Source: Clostridiaceae bacterium
Lineage (GTDB): Bacteria; Bacillota; Clostridia; Lutisporales; Lutisporaceae
Assembly: GCA_028697435.1 (NCBI GenBank)
Contig: JAQVFD010000167.1
Span: forward strand, 1-5,226
Reading direction: 5' to 3'
DNA length: 5,226 nucleotides
The translations under genes were made by a program, and so were the position numbers. The notes under the pieces were generated by a model. The model ran no database searches, had not been told where the DNA came from, and saw nothing but the letters and a program-made list of their open reading frames with translations. Numbering within the stretch: the first letter of the stretch is position 1; the number at the start of each line of letters is the position of its first letter. Positions 1 to 5,226 of this stretch are shown in pieces.

Positions 1-723
1 AGATCAGGTATAAATCTGTATGGGGATTTTACATTATGCAGCCAGGGTGAGGATATAGTATCAGGACTTGTGCATACCCTGCCTATTACTGAAAGTCAGC
101 GAAGGGATTATTACAGTGATTGCAGTTTATCTCTTGAATCTGAATTCCCGGAAATATACAATGCCCTTCTGGAATTGGCTACACAGCTTGTCGACACGTA
201 CGGTTTTGTGCATCAGGAAATTGAGTTCACTTTTGAATCTGACAATCCGGATGACTTGTATGTACTTCAGACCAGAAATCAGAAGCTGAAGAAGCAGAAG
301 AACCTATCAAGATTCGTCCCGGCTCCGGATAAGATGAAACTGGCAGGACGGGGAATAGGGATCGGCGGCGGAGCGTTGTCAGGAATACTGACTTTTGATA
401 TGGAGGACTTAAAGGAAGCTATGAATAACCATCCCGGAGAAAAACGGATACTGGTAAGACCTGATACTGTTCCCGATGATATACCTTTAATATTCAGCTG
501 TGATGGACTAATAACAGGCAGGGGGGGTGCTACATCCCATGCAGCGGTTACTGCTGCAAGCTTGGGCAAAGTATGCGTTGTCAGCTGCAAAGGGCTGACT
601 GTGAATGAGGCAGATAAGAGGTGTAGTATAAACGGGATAAACTTCAAATCAGGAGACGGAATTTCAATAGATGGCAGTTTAGGAAATGTATATAAAGGTG
701 TATACGAAATACAATATGAATAG
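1..723 (+). CDS. PEP/pyruvate-dikinase-like protein (PPDK/PEP synthase family), 3' part, no C-terminal barrel
   Basis: The frame is open from base 1, so the gene begins upstream; 240 codons plus TAG are visible. Seen: codons 15-22 read QGEDIVSG, the conserved end-of-ATP-grasp motif of pyruvate phosphate dikinase (PPDK). Codons 74-76 read IEF and 89-93 read LQTRN. Glu75, Gln90 and Arg92 correspond to the ATP-binding Glu, Gln and Arg of PPDK. Codons 175-183 read GGATSHAAV, the swivelling phosphohistidine motif, with catalytic His at codon 180 (538-540). Family knowledge: full PPDK (about 870-890 residues) continues into a large PEP/pyruvate-binding TIM barrel. Here the protein stops about 60 residues after the histidine, and nothing barrel-like follows. 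The Arg of the usual GIRTP stretch is also replaced (GLVHTLP, codons 22-28). Inference: it can probably transfer phosphate from ATP to His, but the acceptor is unclear; a partner barrel or a non-pyruvate acceptor is possible. Family membership is firm, the substrate is not. Confidence 0.87.
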   Translation, partial: RSGINLYGDFTLCSQGEDIVSGLVHTLPITESQRRDYYSDCSLSLESEFPEIYNALLELATQLVDTYGFVHQEIEFTFESDNPDDLYVLQTRNQKLKKQKNLSRFVPAPDKMKLAGRGIGIGGGALSGILTFDMEDLKEAMNNHPGEKRILVRPDTVPDDIPLIFSCDGLITGRGGATSHAAVTAASLGKVCVVSCKGLTVNEADKRCSINGINFKSGDGISIDGSLGNVYKGVYEIQYE

Positions 724-748
724 TATATCGTATTAATTTAATGATATA
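724..748 (+). other. Weak A/T-rich hairpin just after the dikinase-like gene
   Basis: TATATCGT (724-731) can pair with ATGATATA (741-748), with one G-T wobble and a 9-base loop. It starts directly after the TAG stop. There is no following T-tract, so it is a poor intrinsic terminator. It might protect the 3' end of the transcript or be chance in A/T-rich DNA. Confidence 0.25.
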
Positions 749-792
749 TCACAATAAGCGTCATAAAGGAAATATTATGCACAATTAACATT

Positions 793-821
793 TTGAAAAG
801 GAATATGCTGCATGATATAAT
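793..821 (+). promoter_or_regulatory. Sigma-A-type promoter with extended -10 for the GAPDH gene
   Basis: The -35 box is TTGAAA (793-798) and the -10 box is a perfect TATAAT (816-821), separated by exactly 17 bases. A TGA directly before the -10 (813-815) gives an extended -10. Transcription would start near 828, leaving a leader of about 24 bases that contains only the Shine-Dalgarno site. This argues that the GAPDH gene is transcribed independently of the gene to its left, and strongly. Confidence 0.75.
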
Positions 822-851
822 TATGGGAGAAAAAATATAAGGAGTGATAAA

Positions 852-2105
852 ATGAATGCACCAATGCAAAGCAAAAGGATGCTAGGCATTAATGGTATAG
901 GACGTATCGGGAAGCTTACCTTATGGAATCATCTTAATCTTAAGCATTTTGACGGAATAGTAATAAATGCAGGTCGTGAAGTCGGTAAAAAAGCCGAAGA
1001 CATTATTCATTATCTTACTACAGACTCAACTTATGGTACTATTGACAGATTCCTATATGGTTACACGGGCAAGTCATGCAATGTGAAGATATTGAGTGAA
1101 GCTGAATGTATATTCGAAATGAACGGAATGCCTGTGAAGGTATTGAAAAAGGAAAGAAATCCGAAAAATATAGATTGGTCAAAAGAAGGAGTCAGACTGG
1201 TAGTTGACTGTACCGGAGTGTTCTTGGATCCGACGCAGCCCGCCGATTCTCCGAAAGGAAGTATCAGGGGCCATCTGGAAGCGGGGGCTGAGAAGGTTAT
1301 TACAAGTGCACCCTTCAAGATCAAGGACTCTTCGCAAAAGATGCCTGATGACAGTGCTTTGTTTGTATATGGTGTGAATCATGCGAGCTATGACCCGGTC
1401 AAACATCACATTTTATCAGCTGCAAGCTGTACTACTACAGGCCTGGCGCATATGGTAAAACCTCTTCTCGATACGGAGGAGACCTCAAGGATAATAACCG
1501 CATCAATGTCTACCGTACACGCTGCAACAAATAATCAGAACATACTTGATGCTTCTCCGAAAGCAGGCTCTAAGGACCTTAGAAGAAACAGATCAGTATT
1601 TAATAATATTATTCCTACATCAACAGGTGCTGCCATTGCATTGGAAGAAATACTTCCCGAAATTAAGAAGATAGGGTTTATGGCTGACTCTGTGAGGGTG
1701 CCTACAAGTACGGTATCGCTAATATCACTTAATATTACCTTCAGAACAGAGCTCAATCTGACCGGGGATCCGATAATAAACAGAGAATTCATAAATGATA
1801 TATACAAAAAAGCTGCTTCAGGTGCTCAAAAAGACTTGCTTATATTCAGCGAAAATCAAAACGTATCCTCGGATTTAGTAGGATGCCAGGCAGCAGTAGT
1901 TATTGAAGGAATCGAAAATCATACAAGAACAGGATTCTTGCCTCTTTCTGCGGAAATCTTAAGAGAGTACGGTATAGATACAACACAGGATATTAATCTC
2001 CCTGTAACCCATGCCAAGATATTTGGATGGTACGACAATGAGTTCGGGAATTATGTCAATTGCCTCGGAAAGCTGACTGTATATGTTGATAAGAATATGA
2101 TATAA
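852..2105 (+). CDS. gap: Glyceraldehyde-3-phosphate dehydrogenase, long divergent type
   Basis: Predicted cytosolic enzyme for oxidative phosphorylation of glyceraldehyde-3-phosphate to 1,3-bisphosphoglycerate with NAD(P). Seen: the Rossmann start GINGIGRIG (residues 12-20); catalytic Cys193 in SCTTTG; catalytic His223 in TVHAATNNQ; the phosphate-site motif PTSTGAA (Ser257, Thr258, Gly259); Arg282 in VRVPT; and WYDNE (393-397) near the C terminus. The ATG follows AAGGAG (839-844) by 7 bases. At 417 residues it is about 80 longer than classical GAPDH (around 335), with extra sequence after the Rossmann start and a roughly 30-residue stretch before WYDNE. The Asp that normally follows Asn at the end of strand 2 (ND, binds the adenosine ribose of NAD) is Ala40 here, followed by Gly-Arg. 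The classical SCTTNC motif is SCTTTG. Inference: active enzyme, possibly NADP-tolerant. It could be a second GAPDH beside a housekeeping one. The gene symbol is by family only. Confidence 0.9.
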   Translation: MNAPMQSKRMLGINGIGRIGKLTLWNHLNLKHFDGIVINAGREVGKKAEDIIHYLTTDSTYGTIDRFLYGYTGKSCNVKILSEAECIFEMNGMPVKVLKKERNPKNIDWSKEGVRLVVDCTGVFLDPTQPADSPKGSIRGHLEAGAEKVITSAPFKIKDSSQKMPDDSALFVYGVNHASYDPVKHHILSAASCTTTGLAHMVKPLLDTEETSRIITASMSTVHAATNNQNILDASPKAGSKDLRRNRSVFNNIIPTSTGAAIALEEILPEIKKIGFMADSVRVPTSTVSLISLNITFRTELNLTGDPIINREFINDIYKKAASGAQKDLLIFSENQNVSSDLVGCQAAVVIEGIENHTRTGFLPLSAEILREYGIDTTQDINLPVTHAKIFGWYDNEFGNYVNCLGKLTVYVDKNMI

Positions 2106-2108
2106 ATC

Positions 2109-2145
2109 AGTCACGAGATGCGAGAGTTAGAGCAGGGCTTCGAAG
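2109..2145 (+). repeat. Intergenic heptamer-based repeat, copy 1
   Basis: This lies three bases after the GAPDH stop. It begins with three 7-base units, AGTCACG, AGATGCG and AGAGTTA, and continues into a GAGCAGGGCTTCGAAG tail. It matches 4828-4864 at 32 of 37 positions without gaps. Both copies sit between a stop codon and a hairpin. I do not recognise it as a named element. No coding potential is apparent. Confidence 0.75.
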
Positions 2146-2173
2146 GGCGGAAACCATATATGGTTTCCGTCCT
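2144..2173 (+). terminator. Strong hairpin, probable terminator of the GAPDH gene
   Basis: An inverted repeat is centred between 2158 and 2159, with 15 pairs possible and one of them a G-T wobble. The inner 11 pairs on each side are perfect (GGAAACCATA facing TATGGTTTCC, plus C-G outside). In RNA about 13 pairs with an ATAT-type tetraloop would form. The run that follows is CCTCCTTTATTTCC, which is T-rich but interrupted. The stem is convincing and the T-tract mediocre, so it may stop transcription incompletely or mainly stabilise the mRNA end. Confidence 0.65.
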
Positions 2174-2194
2174 CCTTTATTTCCTTAAGCATTG

Positions 2195-2223
2195 TATACA
2201 AAATTCAGTTTTTGATATAGAAT
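2195..2223 (+). promoter_or_regulatory. Candidate weak promoter for serA
   Basis: TATACA (2195-2200) and TAGAAT (2218-2223) are 17 bases apart and match the sigma-A consensus at 4 of 6 and 5 of 6 positions. Other overlapping A/T-rich choices exist, for example a -10-like TATATT at 2232. Some promoter is expected because the strong hairpin at 2144-2173 separates serA from the gap gene. The exact boxes are uncertain. I saw no T-box or recognisable riboswitch in the leader. Confidence 0.3.
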
Positions 2224-2271
2224 GGTATTTATATATTCCAGGGATGTAACAAATTTTAATATACTATATAC

Positions 2272-2277
2272 AGGAGG
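2272..2277 (+). promoter_or_regulatory. Perfect Shine-Dalgarno site that sets the TTG start of serA
   Basis: AGGAGG lies 8 bases before the TTG at 2286. No in-frame ATG lies nearby at a suitable distance, and the protein aligned to this TTG starts MYNIKLLNKIS, as expected for short clostridial SerA proteins. This makes the TTG start well supported. Confidence 0.85.
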
Positions 2278-2285
2278 AGATTCGG

Positions 2286-3449
2286 TTGTACAATATCAAA
2301 TTGCTGAACAAAATATCGTCAAAGGGTTTGGAGAACTTAGAAAAAAGAGGGTATTATGTTTCACAGAATGTGGACAACCCCGACGCAATAATACTAAGGA
2401 GCTTTTCAATGCTCGAAATGGAGCTGCCTCATTCACTGAAAGCAGTTGCAAGAGCCGGAGCAGGAGTAAATAATATACCTGTGAAAAGGTGCACTGAAAA
2501 AGGAATTGTGGTTTTTAATACCCCCGGTGCAAATGCAAATGCCGTGAAAGAATTGACTATATTGGCTTTGTTGATGACTTCGAGAAAAGTAGTAGACAGC
2601 ATATTATGGAGCAAATCTCTGTCAGGGAATTCAGAAGAAATAAAGCAGTTGATAGAGAAGGGAAAGGGGCAATTTGTAGGTCCCGAAATAAAAGGCAAAA
2701 AGCTTGGAGTAATTGGACTGGGAGCAGTAGGCGTAATGGTAGCAAATGCGGCAAAAGCTCTCGGCATGGAAGTTGATGGCTACGATCCTTATATTTCTAT
2801 AGATTCTGCCTGGGGACTGTCAAGGAGTATCGGAAAGGCGGAGAGCCTGAAGGAGATACTGGAAGGTTCAGATTATATAACAATGCATGTACCTTTGATG
2901 GACAGTACAAGAAATATGATTGATAATAAGGCGTTTAAGCTTATGAAGCATGGTGTAAGACTTCTTAATTTTTCAAGAGACGGATTGATAGACAATGCAG
3001 AACTTAAAAATGCGCTTAATGAAGGAATTGTAGAAATGTATGCCACCGACTTTCCTAATGAAGAGCTAATAAAAATGGATCATGTGATTTCATTTCCCCA
3101 TATAGGTGCATCGACACTGGAATCGGAAGAAAACTGCGCAGTTATGGCTTCAAATCAAGTTAAATGCTTTTTGGAATTGGGCACAATTAAAAACTCAGTA
3201 AACTTTCCTAATTGTGACCTTGGAAATGTGTTTAAGAACAGGATTACTTTAATGCATTTGAATATACCCAATATGGTGGGGCAAATAACCGGGATACTTG
3301 CAAGCGAACATATAAATATCAGCAATATGATAAATAAAAGCAAGGATAAGGTCGCTTATACAATTATTGATACAGATAACAGAATATCGGAAGATATGTT
3401 TAGAAGGCTGGAAGGAATTGACTCAATGATCAGGGTGAGAAAATTATAG
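2286..3449 (+). CDS. serA: D-3-phosphoglycerate dehydrogenase, short ACT-domain type
   Basis: Cytosolic NAD enzyme that oxidises 3-phosphoglycerate to 3-phosphohydroxypyruvate, the first step of serine synthesis. Seen in 387 residues: an N-terminal substrate-domain segment with RAGAGVNNIP and NTPGANANAVKE; the NAD fold GLGAVG (Gly144, Gly146, Gly149) with Asp167 at the end of the second strand; and the catalytic set Arg231 (FSRDG), Glu259 (FPNEE) and His272 (PHIGAST). From about residue 315 there is a C-terminal ACT-like domain containing LNIPNMVGQITGILASE. Family knowledge: ACT domains usually carry serine feedback control. The extra ASB domain of long SerA forms is absent and the length fits the short class. 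The start is TTG behind AGGAGG. serC and serB are not in the window. The gap to the next gene has no clear terminator, so read-through is possible. Assignment to other 2-hydroxyacid dehydrogenases is less likely given the ACT domain and active-site context. Confidence 0.93.
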   Translation: MYNIKLLNKISSKGLENLEKRGYYVSQNVDNPDAIILRSFSMLEMELPHSLKAVARAGAGVNNIPVKRCTEKGIVVFNTPGANANAVKELTILALLMTSRKVVDSILWSKSLSGNSEEIKQLIEKGKGQFVGPEIKGKKLGVIGLGAVGVMVANAAKALGMEVDGYDPYISIDSAWGLSRSIGKAESLKEILEGSDYITMHVPLMDSTRNMIDNKAFKLMKHGVRLLNFSRDGLIDNAELKNALNEGIVEMYATDFPNEELIKMDHVISFPHIGASTLESEENCAVMASNQVKCFLELGTIKNSVNFPNCDLGNVFKNRITLMHLNIPNMVGQITGILASEHINISNMINKSKDKVAYTIIDTDNRISEDMFRRLEGIDSMIRVRKL

Positions 3450-3490
3450 AGCAATATAGAGTAGTAAAGTAACAATGCCATGTACCGTAA

Positions 3491-3510
3491 CATATACTAT
3501 AAGAGTATAT
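3491..3510 (+). promoter_or_regulatory. Small dyad overlapping a possible sporulation -10 element
   Basis: ATATACT (3492-3498) and AGTATAT (3504-3510) form a perfect 7-base inverted repeat with a 5-base spacer, 8 bases before the Shine-Dalgarno site of the LysM-GH18 gene. CATATACT (3491-3498) matches 7 of 8 positions of the sigma-E -10 consensus (CATACAMT, recalled from Bacillus), and GTAACAAT (3469-3476) is a weak -35 candidate 14 bases upstream. Bacillus yaaH is known to be sigma-E dependent, so this would fit, but A/T-rich DNA makes such matches common. An operator or chance are alternatives. Confidence 0.3.
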
Positions 3511-3518
3511 CATTTTGC

Positions 3519-3524
3519 GAGGTG
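3519..3524 (+). promoter_or_regulatory. Shine-Dalgarno site that decides the start of the LysM-GH18 gene
   Basis: GAGGTG lies 7 bases before TTG at 3532 but only 1 base before ATG at 3526. The farther-upstream ATG at 3475 has no Shine-Dalgarno-like sequence. The spacing therefore favours TTG, which also begins the protein right at the first LysM domain, as in Bacillus YaaH. Confidence 0.6.
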
Positions 3525-3531
3525 TATGGCA

Positions 3532-4809
3532 TTGATAATTCATGTTGTAAAAGCCGGAGACAGCCTTTATTCGATTTCCAGGCGCTATGGGGTACCGGTA
3601 GATAGAATTGCATTCGATAATGAATTAAATGTTTCCGAAAGCCTGGTAATAGGCCAGACAATTGTTGTTATGGAAGGGACAAGACGGCACACGGTAAGGG
3701 CGGGAGAGTCACTATATACAATTGCAAGACAATACGGAACAACTGTTGCAAGGATACAAGGAGCTAATCAGATTACCAATACTGACTTAATCAGACCCGG
3801 AATGGTACTGACAATACCATCAAGCACAGACAAGTTGGGCACCATTGATGTAAACGGATATACATTCCCGAATATCAATATGGAAGTACTTGGAAAAACA
3901 TTGCCCCATCTGACATACTTGAGTATATTCAGCTATGAAGTCACACCGGAGGGAAGCTTCAGGTCAATTAATGATGAACCTTTAATTGCAGCAGCAAGAG
4001 AAGCAAATGTTGCTCCCCTTATGGTAATAACCAACCTGCGGGAGGGTGGCGGCTTTGATAGTGATTTGGCAAAAACAATACTGACAAATGAACAGATTCA
4101 GGATACACTGATAAATAATATTATAGAAAACCTTAAGGCAAAAAACTACAGCGGGCTCGACATAGACTTTGAATATATTTATCCGGAAAACAGGGAAGAC
4201 TACAATGACTTCCTGAGAAAAGTAGTCTCCAGGCTTAGACCATTAGGCTACTCAATCACTTCAGCTCTGGCTCCCAAAATATCTGCAGACCAGCCGGGAT
4301 TACTTTATGAAGCCCATGACTATCCTGTTCACGGAGCCCTTCTTGACCATGTGATACTAATGACATATGAATGGGGTTATACCTTCGGACCTCCTATGGC
4401 AGTGGCACCTATCACTGAGGTGAAAAAGGTACTGAATTATGCAGTAACTGCAATACCAAGACGGAAGATTTTAATGGGGATACCGAATTACGGCTATAAT
4501 TGGACCCTGCCATATGTAGAAGGAAGCAGAGCAACAACCATATCCAATGTAGGAGCAGTAGACCTTGCAAGAAGAGAAGGGGCTGCCATACAGTATGACC
4601 AAAGAGCACAGGCTCCGTTTTTCAACTATTATGATGATAACGGAAGACAGCATGTTGTATGGTTTGATGATGCCCGCAGCATAGAAGCGAAATTGAGGCT
4701 GATAAACCAGTACAACATTGGGGGCGCAAGCTATTGGACCATAGGGAGGTATTTCCCGCAAAACTGGTTGGTACTAAGCTCGTTATACGATGTAAGAAAG
4801 GTACTGTAG
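3532..4809 (+). CDS. LysM-GH18 spore peptidoglycan hydrolase, YaaH/SleL type
   Basis: Likely N-acetylglucosaminidase acting on spore cortex peptidoglycan or its fragments during germination. Seen from the TTG start (425 residues, close to the roughly 430 of Bacillus YaaH/SleL): LysM 1 at about 2-47 (HVVKAGDSLYSISRRYG); LysM 2 at about 53-98 (HTVRAGESLYTIARQYG), ending in an IP; then a GH18 barrel with GLDIDFEY. There, Asp210, Asp212 and Glu214 form the DxDxE catalytic signature, with Glu214 as proton donor. Further GH18-like stretches are MTYEWGY, MGIPNYGYNW and GGASYWTIGRYFPQNW near the end. There is no signal peptide or membrane segment. In Bacillus such proteins are made inside the sporangium and held in the coat through LysM, so lack of export fits. 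Alternative starts are ATG at 3526 (two residues longer) and ATG at 3475 (19 longer, no Shine-Dalgarno site, prefix unlike the family). Exact substrate and SleL versus YaaH orthology cannot be settled here. Confidence 0.9.
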   Translation: MIIHVVKAGDSLYSISRRYGVPVDRIAFDNELNVSESLVIGQTIVVMEGTRRHTVRAGESLYTIARQYGTTVARIQGANQITNTDLIRPGMVLTIPSSTDKLGTIDVNGYTFPNINMEVLGKTLPHLTYLSIFSYEVTPEGSFRSINDEPLIAAAREANVAPLMVITNLREGGGFDSDLAKTILTNEQIQDTLINNIIENLKAKNYSGLDIDFEYIYPENREDYNDFLRKVVSRLRPLGYSITSALAPKISADQPGLLYEAHDYPVHGALLDHVILMTYEWGYTFGPPMAVAPITEVKKVLNYAVTAIPRRKILMGIPNYGYNWTLPYVEGSRATTISNVGAVDLARREGAAIQYDQRAQAPFFNYYDDNGRQHVVWFDDARSIEAKLRLINQYNIGGASYWTIGRYFPQNWLVLSSLYDVRKVL

Positions 4810-4813
4810 AACC

Positions 4814-4864
4814 AGACACGAGACACTAGACACGAGATACGAGAGTTAGGGCAGGGCTCTGAAG
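4814..4864 (+). repeat. Intergenic heptamer-based repeat, copy 2 (longer)
   Basis: This lies four bases after the stop of the LysM-GH18 gene. It starts with five head-to-tail 7-base units: AGACACG, AGACACT, AGACACG, AGATACG and AGAGTTA. It then continues through GGGCAGGGCTCTGAAG. Bases 4828-4864 match copy 1 at 32 of 37 positions; the first two units are extra. As with copy 1, a terminator-like hairpin follows, though that hairpin has a different sequence. Confidence 0.8.
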
Positions 4865-4892
4865 TTAGGAGAAAGTTAAGTACAGACGTGAG

Positions 4893-4928
4893 GGAAGGAT
4901 GCGTTTTTGACGCATTCTTCTATTTTTG
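4893..4928 (+). terminator. Intrinsic terminator after the LysM-GH18 gene
   Basis: GAAGGATGCGT (4894-4904) pairs with ACGCATTCTTC (4910-4920) through 11 pairs including one G-T wobble, around the 5-base loop TTTTG. TATTTTTG follows immediately (4921-4928). Stem, tight loop and T-run make this the best terminator in the window. It isolates the gene starting at 5042. Confidence 0.8.
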
Positions 4929-4993
4929 AACAACAAAAATTTTGATAAAAGGATATTTTGATTATTTATAGAATAAGATAATAAATATGTTAA

Positions 4994-4999
4994 TATAAT
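4994..4999 (+). promoter_or_regulatory. Candidate -10 box for the gene at 5042
   Basis: A perfect TATAAT lies in very A/T-rich DNA downstream of the terminator, which would give a leader of about 35 bases. No good -35 is found 16-18 bases upstream. TTGATA (4942-4947) and TTGATT (4958-4963) are too far or pair with poorer -10 boxes. A promoter is expected in 4930-5030, but its exact position is uncertain. Confidence 0.3.
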
Positions 5000-5041
5000 T
5001 TCTGATTGCAAACAACAGCACTATGGTGGGGAGGAAATAAT

Positions 5042-5226
5042 ATGAATATTATTGAGTATCTCAAGCAACAGAAGGTGATTCCACAGGATAAAGCCAAAAA
5101 ATTCATCGAACTTCAGGCTACCTACGAGGAAAATGACGCACTATATAACAATGCTATAAATCAGCTTGATTTGAAAAATGATGAATATGAAAAACTTTTT
5201 ACCGACATAGAAAAAGAGAACAATGT
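5042..5226 (+). CDS. Unrecognised helical protein, N-terminal part, runs off the right edge
   Basis: An ATG preceded by GGGGAGG (5028-5034) with 7 bases of spacing opens a frame that stays open to the window end (61 full codons). The visible protein begins MNIIEYLKQQKVIPQDKAKK. It is rich in Lys, Glu, Asp, Asn and Gln, with no signal peptide or membrane segment, and looks helical and soluble, perhaps with coiled-coil tendency after residue 35. I do not recognise it. The first 25 residues weakly recall the helical N-terminal domain of type II secretion/type IV pilus ATPases (GspE/PilB), but this is only a resemblance. The gene is real on the strength of its Shine-Dalgarno site and uninterrupted frame; the function is unknown. 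Confidence 0.75.
   Translation, partial: MNIIEYLKQQKVIPQDKAKKFIELQATYEENDALYNNAINQLDLKNDEYEKLFTDIEKENN

Noticed and set aside
279..647. Minus-strand open frame of 122 codons inside the dikinase-like gene, and similar antisense frames within gap, serA and the GH18 gene
   Set aside because: They lie wholly opposite well-supported genes, lack convincing Shine-Dalgarno sites and encode proteins of no recognisable family; they are shadows of the real frames.
724..851. Continuation of the dikinase-like gene as a frameshifted or broken C-terminal barrel
   Set aside because: The stretch is A/T-rich, has several stops, shows no PPDK barrel motifs and contains a good promoter for the next gene.
2174..2285. 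T-box or riboswitch leader in front of serA
   Set aside because: I found no T-box sequence or recognisable aptamer core, and no competing terminator between the leader and the Shine-Dalgarno site.
2222..2473. Plus-strand 83-codon frame overlapping the start of serA
   Set aside because: It has no ribosome binding site, overlaps the serA Shine-Dalgarno site and start, and its translation is arginine/serine-rich out-of-frame sequence.
3475..3531. ATG at 3475 as the start of the LysM-GH18 gene, adding 19 residues
   Set aside because: No Shine-Dalgarno-like sequence precedes it, the added residues do not look like a signal peptide, and family members start directly at the first LysM domain. GAGGTG is correctly spaced for TTG at 3532.
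4814..4848. CRISPR-like array
   Set aside because: The units are 7 bases, directly adjacent and without spacers; this is a simple tandem repeat.

Overview
The window reads as chromosomal DNA from a low-GC, spore-forming Clostridia-type Firmicute. The evidence is the purine-rich Shine-Dalgarno sites, A/T-rich intergenic DNA with sigma-A-like promoters, TTG starts, a short ACT-domain SerA of clostridial style and a LysM-GH18 spore-lysis type enzyme. I cannot name the species; a Ruminiclostridium/Acetivibrio-like clostridium is my guess. Every gene lies on the + strand.

Layout: (1) 1-723 is the 3' part of a PEP/pyruvate-dikinase-like gene. It carries the end of the ATP-grasp domain and the phosphohistidine swivel domain, then stops without the C-terminal PEP/pyruvate barrel. 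(2) 724-851 holds a strong extended -10 promoter. (3) 852-2105 is a long, divergent phosphorylating glyceraldehyde-3-phosphate dehydrogenase with intact catalytic residues but an altered cofactor-specificity position. (4) 2106-2285 holds a heptamer-based repeat, a strong hairpin and the serA leader. (5) 2286-3449 is D-3-phosphoglycerate dehydrogenase (serA), started by TTG behind a perfect AGGAGG. (6) 3450-3531 contains a small dyad and possibly a sporulation promoter. (7) 3532-4809 is a two-LysM GH18 enzyme of the YaaH/SleL group. (8) 4810-5041 holds a second, longer copy of the heptamer repeat, a clear intrinsic terminator and an A/T-rich promoter region. (9) 5042 to the right edge is the start of an unrecognised helical protein.

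The first three genes all work at the three-carbon node of glycolysis: PEP/pyruvate, glyceraldehyde-3-phosphate/1,3-bisphosphoglycerate, and 3-phosphoglycerate to serine. Separate promoter and terminator signals suggest neighbouring single-gene transcripts rather than one operon. The LysM-GH18 gene may be read through from serA or have its own sporulation promoter. No mobile element, CRISPR array, RNA gene or clearly new multi-gene system was seen. The points most worth a second look are the barrel-less dikinase, the atypical GAPDH and the paired intergenic heptamer repeats.
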